NCBI GenBank assembly: GCA_003281285.1 | Contig: QCCJ01000001.1 | Span: forward strand, 62,001 to 126,000 | DNA length: 64,000 nt | Direction of reading: 5' to 3' | Source of the DNA: Prochlorococcus sp. AG-347-K22 | GTDB lineage: Bacteria > Cyanobacteriota > Cyanobacteriia > PCC-6307 > Cyanobiaceae | Part shown: positions 18,749-26,706 of the stretch, piece by piece | Numbering within the stretch: the stretch's first letter is position 1 | Layout of the letters: each line of letters opens with the position of its first letter | Notes under the pieces: model-generated | Databases searched by the model: none | Told to the model about the DNA's origin: nothing | Seen by the model: only the letters and a program-made list of their open reading frames with translations | Position numbers and translations under genes: made by a program

Positions 18749-19434
18749 TTTTTTATGGACAGGTGGTGAATAATCATCCCCTCCATAACTAAATCAGGAG
18801 CATTGATAATATTTTCTTTTTGAGTCTTTAGAGATTTTGTGAGGAGTTCAGAGTCTCCTCCGCAGATTACTAAAATATCGTTTGCTGGATTAAATAAACT
18901 ATTAATTACCCCAGTAAGAGAGTTGATTACTCCTTTTAAAATTGCTTCTTCTGTATTAATTAAAAAATCTTTGATCGGAATATCATATTTTTTGGGAACT
19001 GTAAGATTTTTTGTATTTTGTTCCATTGACTTTAATTGTGTTAGAAAACCTGGAATAAGTTGACCTCCAATAATAAATCCATTTGAATTCAATTTTGTTA
19101 TCGATAATATTGTTCCAAAATCTGCAATTAGCAAATCTTTTTTTAAAGGGTTTTCAATAATTTTTAGAGCTGCGAGACAAGCAAGAGCTCTATCAATTCC
19201 AAAATAATCAGGAAGATTTGATAAGTGAATATCTTTAGTTTTTATCTCATTTTCTTTTTTCAGCAAAAAATTTGGAAGTTTTCCTACAGAAGCCCAAATT
19301 AATTGATCAAGATCTATATTTTTGGGAACCATTTGCTCTTTTTGGGTATGAAAGAATTTAGTTTGATGTTTAGAATATTTTGCCCAATGAAGCCGGCTAT
19401 TGCCTACTAATAAAAAATTTATATCTGAGACCAT
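18745..19434 (-). CDS. coaX: Type III pantothenate kinase
   Basis: A 229-residue CoaX/Baf-family kinase that phosphorylates pantothenate, the first step of CoA synthesis. The ATP/substrate motifs are LLVGNSRLHWAK at the N-terminus, FGIDRALACLAAL in the middle, LIADFGTILSITKLNSNGFI, GGQLIPGF and a C-terminal VICGGDSELL. The length is slightly below the usual 250 but the motifs are complete. It is followed by cysH upstream on the same strand with a 15-base gap. Confidence 0.88.
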   Translation of the reverse strand: MVSDINFLLVGNSRLHWAKYSKHQTKFFHTQKEQMVPKNIDLDQLIWASVGKLPNFLLKKENEIKTKDIHLSNLPDYFGIDRALACLAALKIIENPLKKDLLIADFGTILSITKLNSNGFIIGGQLIPGFLTQLKSMEQNTKNLTVPKKYDIPIKDFLINTEEAILKGVINSLTGVINSLFNPANDILVICGGDSELLTKSLKTQKENIINAPDLVMEGMIIHHLSIKN

Positions 19435-19449
19435 TGTTCTAAGATCAGT

Positions 19450-20172
19450 TTAATTATTAGTGTGTATTCCACATTCTTGTTTAATCCCCCCAAATCTTGT
19501 ATCTCTGCCCTTTGTTTCAATACCATCAGGACTGCTTGAATGCCAATCTCCTACAGAAGAATAACCTTTGATAAAAAGTGGATGGGCAGGTAAATTATTC
19601 TCTTCCATGTAATAAAAAATATCTTTATTTGTCCAATTTAATAAAGGTCTTAAAGAGAGTCTTTGACGAATTATATCTAGGAATTTCATTTTGTTTCTAT
19701 TGTCTGTTTGACTTGATCTAACTCCGCTTGCCCAGCAGGAAATATTATATTTTTCTAGACCATTTTCTAAAGGTCTTATTTTTCTTAATTCATGATACTT
19801 ATCTAAATCACTCTCTTTATTTGTTTCCCAAAGTTTTCCGTATTTGGCCTCCATTCTTGCTGGAGATAATTCACATTGCAGAACTTCAACTTCTAAGGAT
19901 AAATTATCAATAAGCTTTTCAGCGTAATGGTATGTTTCTGAAGGCAGGTAACCTGTATCTATCCAAAATATTTTGATTTTTTTTTGTAGATATAATTTAC
20001 TGACCATATCTAAAAGGACTGACGACTGTATACCAAAACTTGTTGTAATAGCAAATTGATTATCAAATTTTTCGTAACCCCAGGAAAGAATTTCTTGAGG
20101 ATTCATATCTACTAGCTCTTGATTATGTTTCCTCAAGTTAGTTTGAATATCTTTGTTGATTTTTTCAATCAT
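19450..20172 (-). CDS. cysH: Phosphoadenylyl-sulfate (PAPS) reductase
   Basis: A 240-residue assimilatory sulfate reductase that makes sulfite from PAPS with thioredoxin. The nucleotide loop is TTSFGIQSSVLLDMV, the substrate region is WASGVRSSQTDNRNKMKFL and the C-terminal catalytic Cys is in KQECGIHTN. The paired CC/CxxC cysteines of APS reductases are absent, which favours PAPS as substrate and no Fe-S cluster. It is divergent from the NADH dehydrogenase gene at 20268. Confidence 0.93.
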   Translation of the reverse strand: MIEKINKDIQTNLRKHNQELVDMNPQEILSWGYEKFDNQFAITTSFGIQSSVLLDMVSKLYLQKKIKIFWIDTGYLPSETYHYAEKLIDNLSLEVEVLQCELSPARMEAKYGKLWETNKESDLDKYHELRKIRPLENGLEKYNISCWASGVRSSQTDNRNKMKFLDIIRQRLSLRPLLNWTNKDIFYYMEENNLPAHPLFIKGYSSVGDWHSSSPDGIETKGRDTRFGGIKQECGIHTNN

Positions 20173-20267
20173 TCTTGAATTTGGTTATGAGTTTAATGTT
20201 ATTTCGCTTAATTTAAAAATTATTCGTATAGTTTAATAATACATTTACGGATAACAATATTTCTCTA

Positions 20268-21461
20268 ATGAAATCAATACAAAAACCAATAGTAATAGTT
20301 GGAGCAGGTTTTGCAGGTATGACATTTGCTTTGAATTTAAAGAATCTTAATCCTTCTTTACCAATTCTTGTAGTTGATTCTGAAACTAACTTTATATTTA
20401 AACCCTTAATGTACGAAGTTTTAAGTAAAGAAATAAGAAGTTGGGAAGCCACCCCAAAATTTGCGAATATTTTTTCTGATGCGGGCATAACTTTTTTAAG
20501 AAATTGTTTGACTAAGATTTCTTTCAAAGAAAATATACTTGAATTTAGTGACAATTTAAAATTAAGTTATCAGTATCTTGTTATTTGTACAGGATCTATT
20601 CCAAATAGTTTTTCAATAAAAGGTATAGATGAAAATTGTTATTTTTTTAATGATGTTCACGATCTAAATAAATTAAATTTTTTTTTAAAAAAATTACAAG
20701 ATACTTTGTTGCATAAAAAGTTATTCATAGTTGGAGGTGGTCCCTCTGGCATTGAGTTGGCATGCAAAATTAAAGATATATTTTCAGACCAAATTGAAAT
20801 TAATGTAATAGAAAAATCAAATGAAATCCTTAATAAAAACAAAATTTTTAACAGAGAGGAAGCAGAGAAGGCATTAGAAAAAAGAAAAATAAACGTTCTT
20901 TTGAATTCCATAGTTAAAGAAGTCTCAGAAACTAAAATTAGTATTTCTAGTGAGGCTGGATTAACTTCTTTGGATAAAGATATTGTTATCTGGACTGCAG
21001 GTGTTACACCTAATTTGTCTTACTTAGAAACTGATCAAATAACAAAAAAATTTGGACGAATTTTAGTTAATAATAATTTACAAATTGAAAAATATAAAAA
21101 CTGTTTTGCTATTGGCGATATTTCAGTTATTGAAGGAATGGAGGATTTACCTATTACTGCTCAGGTCGCTATGCAGGAAGGAAATCATCTGGCTAATAAT
21201 TTTGAACTTTTAATTCAAGGAAAGAATCCTCTACCCTTTGAATTTAGAGACAATGGTGAAATGATTAGCTTAGGAATAGGCGAAGCTTCAATTTCTGGGC
21301 TTGGGGTTACTTTATCAGGGAAATTAGCTTTTGAGGCAAGAAGACTAATATATGCTTCCAAGTTGCCTGATATTACTGAAAGCTTAAAATCTGCATCTTC
21401 ATGGATATTCCAAAAAAAATCTATTTTTAAAAAGTTTCTCAAAAAAGATAATTCCAATTAA
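20268..21461 (+). CDS. Type II NAD(P)H dehydrogenase (NDH-2)
   Basis: A 397-residue single-subunit flavoenzyme that passes electrons from NADH to quinone without pumping protons. Two Rossmann motifs are visible, IVGAGFAGMTFALNL (FAD) near residue 8 and IVGGGPSGIELACKI (NAD) near residue 155, plus NCFAIGDISVIEGM near residue 280. The C-terminal region has the amphipathic, Lys-rich end expected of a membrane-surface protein. The cellular membrane (thylakoid or plasma) cannot be told from sequence. It is 50 bases upstream of the SLC13-like transporter. Confidence 0.92.
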   Translation: MKSIQKPIVIVGAGFAGMTFALNLKNLNPSLPILVVDSETNFIFKPLMYEVLSKEIRSWEATPKFANIFSDAGITFLRNCLTKISFKENILEFSDNLKLSYQYLVICTGSIPNSFSIKGIDENCYFFNDVHDLNKLNFFLKKLQDTLLHKKLFIVGGGPSGIELACKIKDIFSDQIEINVIEKSNEILNKNKIFNREEAEKALEKRKINVLLNSIVKEVSETKISISSEAGLTSLDKDIVIWTAGVTPNLSYLETDQITKKFGRILVNNNLQIEKYKNCFAIGDISVIEGMEDLPITAQVAMQEGNHLANNFELLIQGKNPLPFEFRDNGEMISLGIGEASISGLGVTLSGKLAFEARRLIYASKLPDITESLKSASSWIFQKKSIFKKFLKKDNSN

Positions 21462-21510
21462 ACTTTTTTGAAATTTTGTTTTTGGGTATATTGAGTTAAA
21501 TAAGTTTCGT

Positions 21511-23319
21511 ATGAATTTAATTGCAGTAGTTATTAATAATTTTGATGCGTTTATAACGGTAGTTGTTTTAATAATGTCAATAATTTTATTTATTAAAAAT
21601 ACTATTGCGCCAGAATTGACTGGTTTGTTATGTGTTGGAATATTCATAGCTACAGGGGTCCTCTCTCCTGAAAAAGCTTTAGCTGGATTTGGTAGCCCAT
21701 CCTTAATTACTCTTATGGGTTTATTTGCAGTTTCTTCTGCATTATTTAAAAGTGGTGCTTTAGACAGGGTAAGAGAATTGATTTCTTCTGAAGGTATTAG
21801 AACTCCAAGGAAATTAATTTCTTTAATAGCTTTTTTGATTGCTCCAATATCTGGAATTGTACCTAATACTCCAGTAGTGGCATCTTTGTTACCCATAATT
21901 GAAGGTTGGTGCGAGCGGAGAAATATATCACCATCAAAAGTTTTATTACCTCTTTCTTTCGCTACTTTACTAGGAGGAACCCTGACATTATTGGGTAGCT
22001 CAGTAAATCTTCTTGTAAGTGATATTAGTCAGCAATTAGGTTATGGAGCTTTGGAATTATTTAGTTTGACTTCAATTGGAATTCCTGTATGGCTGATAGG
22101 TACAGCCTATATGATTCTAGTTTCTGACGTGCTTTTGCCAGATAGAGGAAGAGATAAGGAATTTATTAAAAATGGTGATTTGAATATATATTTTACTGAA
22201 GTTACTATTCCCTCTAATTCAGAATTAGTTGGACAATCTGTCAGAAATAGTAGATTGCAAAGACGATTTGACGTTGATGTTCTGGAATTGCAACGAAATG
22301 GAAAAGTGATTCTTCCCCCTTTGGCTGATAGAAGGATTGAACCGGATGATAGATTAATAATCCGAGTTACAAGGGCAGACTTATTTAGGCTTCAGCAGGA
22401 ACATACCATTCTGTTAGGTGAAAACAAAACATCTATCGATGGAGCTAATATTTTCTCAGATGATGAAGGTACTAAGACCTTTGAAGCCCTTTTGCCAGCT
22501 GGTTCAACACTTGCTGGTGCAAGTCTGAGAGAATTAAGATTTAGGCAGCGTCATAATGCAACAGTTTTGGCACTTAGAAGAGGTCAACAAACTGTTCGGG
22601 AGAGATTAGGTCAAGCTGTTTTAAGGGCTGGAGATGTTTTATTATTGCAAGCACCGTTAGATTCAATTAGAGGTTTGCAAGCTAGTAATGATTTACTTAT
22701 TTTAGATCAATTCGAAGATGATTTACCTTTCATGATAAAAAAACCTATATCTATTGGAATTGCAATAGGAATGGTGGTTTTGCCTTCGGTTTCTAATATT
22801 CCATTAGTAGGTTCAGTCCTTTTAGCAGTCATTGCTATGGTTGCTTGTGGATGTTTAAGACCTGCAGAGATACAAAAATCAATTAGGTTAGACGTCATTT
22901 TATTGTTGGGATCTTTATCATGCTTTAGTGTGGCTATGCAATTAACAGGATTAGCAGATTTAATTGCTGTCAATCTAAACTTTGCCCTTAATGGAATGCC
23001 TCTGTATTTTGCACTAGTCGTAATTTTTGTATCGACAGTTATTCTTACACAATTTATTAGTAATGCTGCTTCGGTTGCTTTGATTTTGCCTGTTGCTATT
23101 GAATTCTCAAATGTTTTAGGGATTTCACCAAGTGCTTTAATAATGCTTGTTTTATTTGGTGCAAGTCAATCTTTCTTGACTCCAATGGGTTATCAAACAA
23201 ATTTAATGGTTTATGGTCCTGGAAGATATAGGTTTTTTGATATCGCAAAATATGGAGCTGGATTAACACTCATAATGTCTTTTACAGTGCCAGCATTGAT
23301 AATTTTAAATTATAGGTAA
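21511..23319 (+). CDS. SLC13/DASS-type anion transporter with two RCK_C (TrkA_C) domains
   Basis: A 602-residue membrane protein. Two membrane blocks (about residues 10-210 and 410-600) flank a soluble insert at about 215-405. The insert holds two TrkA_C-like modules, EVTIPSNSELVGQSVRNSRL and ALLPAGSTLAGASLRELRF. Membrane motifs include GLFAVSSALFKSGAL and SNAASVALILPVAIEF, typical of Na+-coupled carboxylate/sulfate carriers. Sulfate is a common guess for cyanobacterial members, but the substrate is not proven. It is 4 bases upstream of the KtrB-like gene. Confidence 0.88.
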   Translation: MNLIAVVINNFDAFITVVVLIMSIILFIKNTIAPELTGLLCVGIFIATGVLSPEKALAGFGSPSLITLMGLFAVSSALFKSGALDRVRELISSEGIRTPRKLISLIAFLIAPISGIVPNTPVVASLLPIIEGWCERRNISPSKVLLPLSFATLLGGTLTLLGSSVNLLVSDISQQLGYGALELFSLTSIGIPVWLIGTAYMILVSDVLLPDRGRDKEFIKNGDLNIYFTEVTIPSNSELVGQSVRNSRLQRRFDVDVLELQRNGKVILPPLADRRIEPDDRLIIRVTRADLFRLQQEHTILLGENKTSIDGANIFSDDEGTKTFEALLPAGSTLAGASLRELRFRQRHNATVLALRRGQQTVRERLGQAVLRAGDVLLLQAPLDSIRGLQASNDLLILDQFEDDLPFMIKKPISIGIAIGMVVLPSVSNIPLVGSVLLAVIAMVACGCLRPAEIQKSIRLDVILLLGSLSCFSVAMQLTGLADLIAVNLNFALNGMPLYFALVVIFVSTVILTQFISNAASVALILPVAIEFSNVLGISPSALIMLVLFGASQSFLTPMGYQTNLMVYGPGRYRFFDIAKYGAGLTLIMSFTVPALIILNYR

Positions 23320-23323
23320 TATC

Positions 23324-24727
23324 GTGAAATTCACAAGTAAGGTTTATAAGTTAAAAGATGCTTACAAAAAGCTATCTGTGCCTCAATTTACTATTGTTAC
23401 AGGCTTATTTATTATTTGCCTTGGAACTTTAATTTTGAGTTCTCCATTATGTTCGTCTTCAAAGGTTGGTTTGTGGGAAGCATTTTTTACATCTACTTCT
23501 GCAATAACCGTTACTGGCTTAACCATAATAGATATTGGTGTTGATTTAAATTTCTTTGGTCAAGTTTTCTTAGCTTTTATGCTTTTATCAGGTGGTCTAG
23601 GATTAATGGCCATTACAACATTTTTACAAGGGTTTGTTGTAAAGGGGACAAAGCTAAGAACTAGATTAGACAAAGGAAAGACTTTAGATGAATTTGGAGT
23701 TGGAGGAATTGGTCGAACTTTTCAAAGCATTGCTATTACTGCGATTAGTATCATATCCTTTGGCGCAATTGTCTTATATTCTTTTGGATTTGTAGACATT
23801 CAAAATAATTGGGAAAGACTATGGTCCTCCATTTTTCACAGCATTTCTGCATATAACAATGCAGGATTTTCCTTAATGTCAAATAGTCTTCAAGACTATA
23901 GAACAAATTATTTGGTGAATAGTGTTTTTGTTTTTCTCATTGTTATGGGTGGATTGGGCTGGCGGGTTATTGATGATATTTGGAGTCATAAAAAAAATCT
24001 TTCTTATAAGAAATTAAGCCTTCATTCCAGACTAGTTATTAGGACAAGTTTGTCTCTAATATTGTTCGGATCATTTGGATTCTTTGTCACTGAATCATTG
24101 CTTAATAGTCAATTCTTTAATGATTTAAATTTGTTTGAACGGTTAATGTCATCTATCTTCGAAACAGTTAGTGCAAGAACAGCAGGCTTCACAAATTTTC
24201 CGATTTCTTTGAACTCTATCTCAGATACGGGCCTCTTATTATTAATGACGCTTATGTTTATTGGAGCAAGTACAGGAGGTACTGGTGGAGGCATTAAAAC
24301 GACTACATTTATTGCTTTAATGGCTGCAACTAGATCAACTTTAAGAGGTCAGAAAGATGTAATTATTAGCAATAGATTAATTTCAGATAAAGTTATCCTA
24401 AAGGCAGTTGGAATCACAGTTGGATCTTTGCTTTTTGTTCTTTTAATGGCAATGTTGCTTAGTACAACTAATACTTTTGTTAAAAAAGAATCATTCACAT
24501 TCCTAGAAATTCTGTTCACTTGCATATCTGCATTTGCAACAGTTGGTTTTGATATTGGTTTGACTGCAAAATTAAATCATTTTGGTCAATTTATTCTTAT
24601 TGTGGGTATGTTTGTGGGTAGACTTGGGATCCTTTTGCTTTTAAGTGCACTTTGGCAGGCTCTTTATAGGAGTAGAATAGATAGACAAAAGAGAATTGGC
24701 TATCCTAGGGCTGATTTATATGTTTAG
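23324..24727 (+). CDS. ktrB: TrkH/KtrB family cation (K+) transport subunit
   Basis: A 467-residue membrane protein with four M1-P-M2 repeats. The four selectivity loops each carry the expected Gly: SAITVTGLTIID, SAYNNAGFSLM, SARTAGFTNFPI and SAFATVGFDIG. This family makes the pore of Na+-dependent K+ uptake systems. The start is GTG at 23324, only 4 bases after the SLC13-type gene. The gating partner follows 18 bases downstream. Ktr versus Trk naming is inferred from the single-RCK partner. Confidence 0.9.
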   Translation: MKFTSKVYKLKDAYKKLSVPQFTIVTGLFIICLGTLILSSPLCSSSKVGLWEAFFTSTSAITVTGLTIIDIGVDLNFFGQVFLAFMLLSGGLGLMAITTFLQGFVVKGTKLRTRLDKGKTLDEFGVGGIGRTFQSIAITAISIISFGAIVLYSFGFVDIQNNWERLWSSIFHSISAYNNAGFSLMSNSLQDYRTNYLVNSVFVFLIVMGGLGWRVIDDIWSHKKNLSYKKLSLHSRLVIRTSLSLILFGSFGFFVTESLLNSQFFNDLNLFERLMSSIFETVSARTAGFTNFPISLNSISDTGLLLLMTLMFIGASTGGTGGGIKTTTFIALMAATRSTLRGQKDVIISNRLISDKVILKAVGITVGSLLFVLLMAMLLSTTNTFVKKESFTFLEILFTCISAFATVGFDIGLTAKLNHFGQFILIVGMFVGRLGILLLLSALWQALYRSRIDRQKRIGYPRADLYV

Positions 24728-24745
24728 GATTGACTGAGTTTTATT

Positions 24746-25450
24746 ATGGCTGATTGGTGGCAGTGGTCTCAAAAGAGAGAAAATGAAGCACTCACTTTTG
24801 CAGTTGTCGGCGTTGGAAGATTTGGAACCGCAGTTTGCAGAGAACTTATTAGTAATGGTGCAGATGTTTTGGCTGCAGATTATTCGGAAAAAGCTATTGA
24901 TGATTTAAGGCAATTGGAACCTTCGATAGAAGCGAGAGTTGTAGATTGTACTGATGAAGAGTCTATGAAGGAATCGGGAATACTTGAAATGAATACTGTT
25001 GTAGTGGGTATTAGTGAACCTATTGAAGCAAGTATAACTACAACCCTTATTGCTAAGGATAGTGAAGGAAGCAAAGTGAAAAGAGTAATAGCGAGAGCTA
25101 CCAGTGACTTGCACGAAAAAATGTTAAAAAGAGTAGGTGCAGATAAAGTTGTTTTCCCATCTAGGATGCAAGGAGAAAGATTAGGTTTAGAACTAGTAAG
25201 ACCAAACCTAATCGAAAGATTGGAACTAGATAATCAAACTGGTATAGATGAAATAACTGTTCCAGAGCAATTTATTGGAAGATCTTTAAGAGATTTAAAT
25301 TTGAGGAAAAATTATTTAGTAAATGTTCTTGCTGCAGGACCTGCTGAAGAGTTAACAGTTAATCCTCCAGCAAAATATATTTTGGAAAGAGGAAATATTT
25401 TGGTAGTTATGGGTAAAACTGTAGATTTACAGAAATTGCCTCAAAATTAA
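24746..25450 (+). CDS. ktrA: KtrA-like RCK (TrkA) gating subunit
   Basis: A 234-residue cytoplasmic regulator. The N-terminal Rossmann fold (FAVVGVGRFGTAVCRELISN) binds a nucleotide, and the C-terminal TrkA_C domain (VPEQFIGRSLRDLNLRKNY) completes the RCK module. With a single RCK unit it matches KtrA rather than the double-RCK TrkA of Escherichia coli. It forms an octameric ring that opens the KtrB pore. It closes the 20.3-25.4 kb plus-strand cluster. Confidence 0.91.
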   Translation: MADWWQWSQKRENEALTFAVVGVGRFGTAVCRELISNGADVLAADYSEKAIDDLRQLEPSIEARVVDCTDEESMKESGILEMNTVVVGISEPIEASITTTLIAKDSEGSKVKRVIARATSDLHEKMLKRVGADKVVFPSRMQGERLGLELVRPNLIERLELDNQTGIDEITVPEQFIGRSLRDLNLRKNYLVNVLAAGPAEELTVNPPAKYILERGNILVVMGKTVDLQKLPQN

Positions 25451-25456
25451 TTATTT

Positions 25457-25759
25457 TTAATCAGATTTTTTATAGTATCTAATCCTTTGAGGAGCTCTTT
25501 TTAATCTTCTGACGCTTTGTTTTTCAAGTTCATCTCTAAATTTATCAGTATTTAAATTATTTCCTGAAACAGGTGATTTACTTTCTTTTTCGAAATATTT
25601 TTTTATACCCTCTTGTATTAACACTTTTGCCATATTACTTACTGTTCTAGATTCATTATCGGCCAAAATAGTTAATTGCTCACATATTAATTCTGGAAGA
25701 ACTACTTGAATTCTTGGGGATTTAGGCTTCCCATTAGTTGAGTTTTGGCGGGTAGCCAT
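25457..25759 (-). CDS. Ribbon-helix-helix (CopG-like) DNA-binding protein
   Basis: A 100-residue basic protein. Residues 15-58 fit an RHH domain: strand SPRIQVVLPELICEQL, then helices ADNESRTVSNMAKVLIQEG and following. The C-terminal 40 residues are Lys/Arg-rich (RRLKRAPQRIRYYKK). RHH proteins bind inverted-repeat operators as dimers and usually repress their own gene. An inverted repeat (25790-25826) lies in the divergent promoter region next to this gene and is the obvious candidate operator. The target genes are otherwise unknown. Confidence 0.75.
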   Translation of the reverse strand: MATRQNSTNGKPKSPRIQVVLPELICEQLTILADNESRTVSNMAKVLIQEGIKKYFEKESKSPVSGNNLNTDKFRDELEKQSVRRLKRAPQRIRYYKKSD

Positions 25760-25789
25760 GAGTCAAAGTTGATAACTGTTACTTATTAG

Positions 25790-25826
25790 TATACACAGTT
25801 AGTCAAGGATACTATCTTTGTGTATA
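25790..25826. promoter_or_regulatory. Inverted repeat in the divergent promoter of the RHH gene
   Basis: TATACACA at 25790-25797 is mirrored by TGTGTATA at 25819-25826, a perfect 8-bp pair 21 bases apart. The flanks are partly mirrored too (ttact... and ...agtaa). It lies between the minus-strand RHH gene and the plus-strand gene at 25877. It could be an RHH operator or a pair of half-sites; binding is inferred from position only. Confidence 0.5.
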
Positions 25827-25876
25827 TTATTAGTAAGGAAATTTATGTCCGTATCAATTAATTGTTTTATTGTCCC

Positions 25877-26215
25877 ATGAAAAATTCAAGAAAAATTGAT
25901 TCTCCTAAAAGGTCGATAATTGATAAACCGAAAAAAAGATTAGTCAATTCTGATTCACACGATAATGAAAATAGTGACGTTTTGGTATCAGCTGTAATTA
26001 GTCCATATTTGTTAACTCATCTTCACCATATTCTTCAGCAGTCTGAGTATTATGCTCAAAAAGATGGTAGAAAATCTCACGCAGCTAACTTTGCTAAACT
26101 AAGAAAAGTTTTATGTTTAGATGCAAGAAGTATGGCAGATGCCTCTGCAAAAGAGATAAAAGAAGTGGATAATGATTTATCTAATAATAAATATAATGAA
26201 CAAAATGTAGCTTGA
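25877..26215 (+). CDS. Conserved picocyanobacterial hypothetical protein
   Basis: A 112-residue hydrophilic protein of unknown function. The first 45 residues are Lys/Ser/Asp-rich and probably disordered. Residues about 47-90 look helical and ordered (LVSAVISPYLLTHLHHILQQ, then AANFAKLRKVLCLD). I start it at ATG 25877; the upstream TTG frame start adds five residues. It is transcribed away from the RHH gene and followed 34 bases later by the Nif11-like gene, so the two may form an operon under the RHH-side promoter. Confidence 0.65.
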   Translation: MKNSRKIDSPKRSIIDKPKKRLVNSDSHDNENSDVLVSAVISPYLLTHLHHILQQSEYYAQKDGRKSHAANFAKLRKVLCLDARSMADASAKEIKEVDNDLSNNKYNEQNVA

Positions 26216-26249
26216 AGTAATAATCTATTAATAAATAGATTTTAAAAAA

Positions 26250-26480
26250 ATGTCCAGTAATGCTGAAAAGCTCTATAAGATAATAGCCAACGATTCCAAA
26301 AAGAAACAAAGTCTGTTTATGACAGCCTTAACTAATCCCAAAAAAGCCTTAGATAAAATATGCGATATTGGCAACGAGTTAAATATTTCTGTGACCAAAG
26401 AAGAGGTTATTGAATATTTGAGTACTATTGATGATGAGGCAACTAAAATGTGGTTAATCAAGGCTCGAGGAGGTCTTTAG
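26250..26480 (+). CDS. Nif11-like domain small protein
   Basis: A 76-residue protein. The order AEKLYKIIANDSKKKQSLF, TNPKKALDKICDIGNEL and then ISVTKEEVIEYL resembles the Nif11 domain found in leader peptides of modified natural products and in short stand-alone proteins. The last residues, KARGGL, contain a Gly-Gly, but no Cys/Ser/Thr-rich core peptide follows, so it is not a prochlorosin-type precursor as it stands. The function of stand-alone Nif11 proteins is unknown. Its end overlaps a convergent 58-codon ORF by 23 bases. Confidence 0.65.
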   Translation: MSSNAEKLYKIIANDSKKKQSLFMTALTNPKKALDKICDIGNELNISVTKEEVIEYLSTIDDEATKMWLIKARGGL

Positions 26481-26634
26481 AAAAAGGTTTCGAATAATTA
26501 TTATTTGGATTAGGAATAGGTTTTATTCTTTTGTTGTAGCCACCTCCACCAGCCAAAGTCCAAAAAAACCAATAACTTGGAATTGCAAGGGCTGCAGCTA
26601 TGAAAATCACTACAATTTGTTCTATTCTTTTCAT
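26458..26634 (-). CDS. Small single-pass membrane protein (58 aa)
   Basis: An ORF from ATG (26632-26634) to TGA (26458-26460). It encodes 58 residues: MKRIEQ, one strong hydrophobic segment (IVVIFIAAALAIPSYWFFW), the loop TLAGGGGYNKR and a Pro/Asn-rich tail. The membrane segment, the positive N-terminus and the tail look protein-like rather than random. It overlaps the end of the Nif11-like gene on the opposite strand. I do not recognise the family. Confidence 0.55.
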   Translation of the reverse strand: MKRIEQIVVIFIAAALAIPSYWFFWTLAGGGGYNKRIKPIPNPNNNYSKPFSKDLLEP

Positions 26635-26706
26635 GATTTAATTTTATTCCACAAAATATTTTTTAGTAAATAAGCCACAGATTTTGTAAATTCTATTTTT
26701 AAAACA

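Noticed and set aside
20657..20911. Minus-strand ORF within the NADH dehydrogenase gene
   Set aside because: It lies wholly within a conserved gene and has the composition of an antisense shadow.
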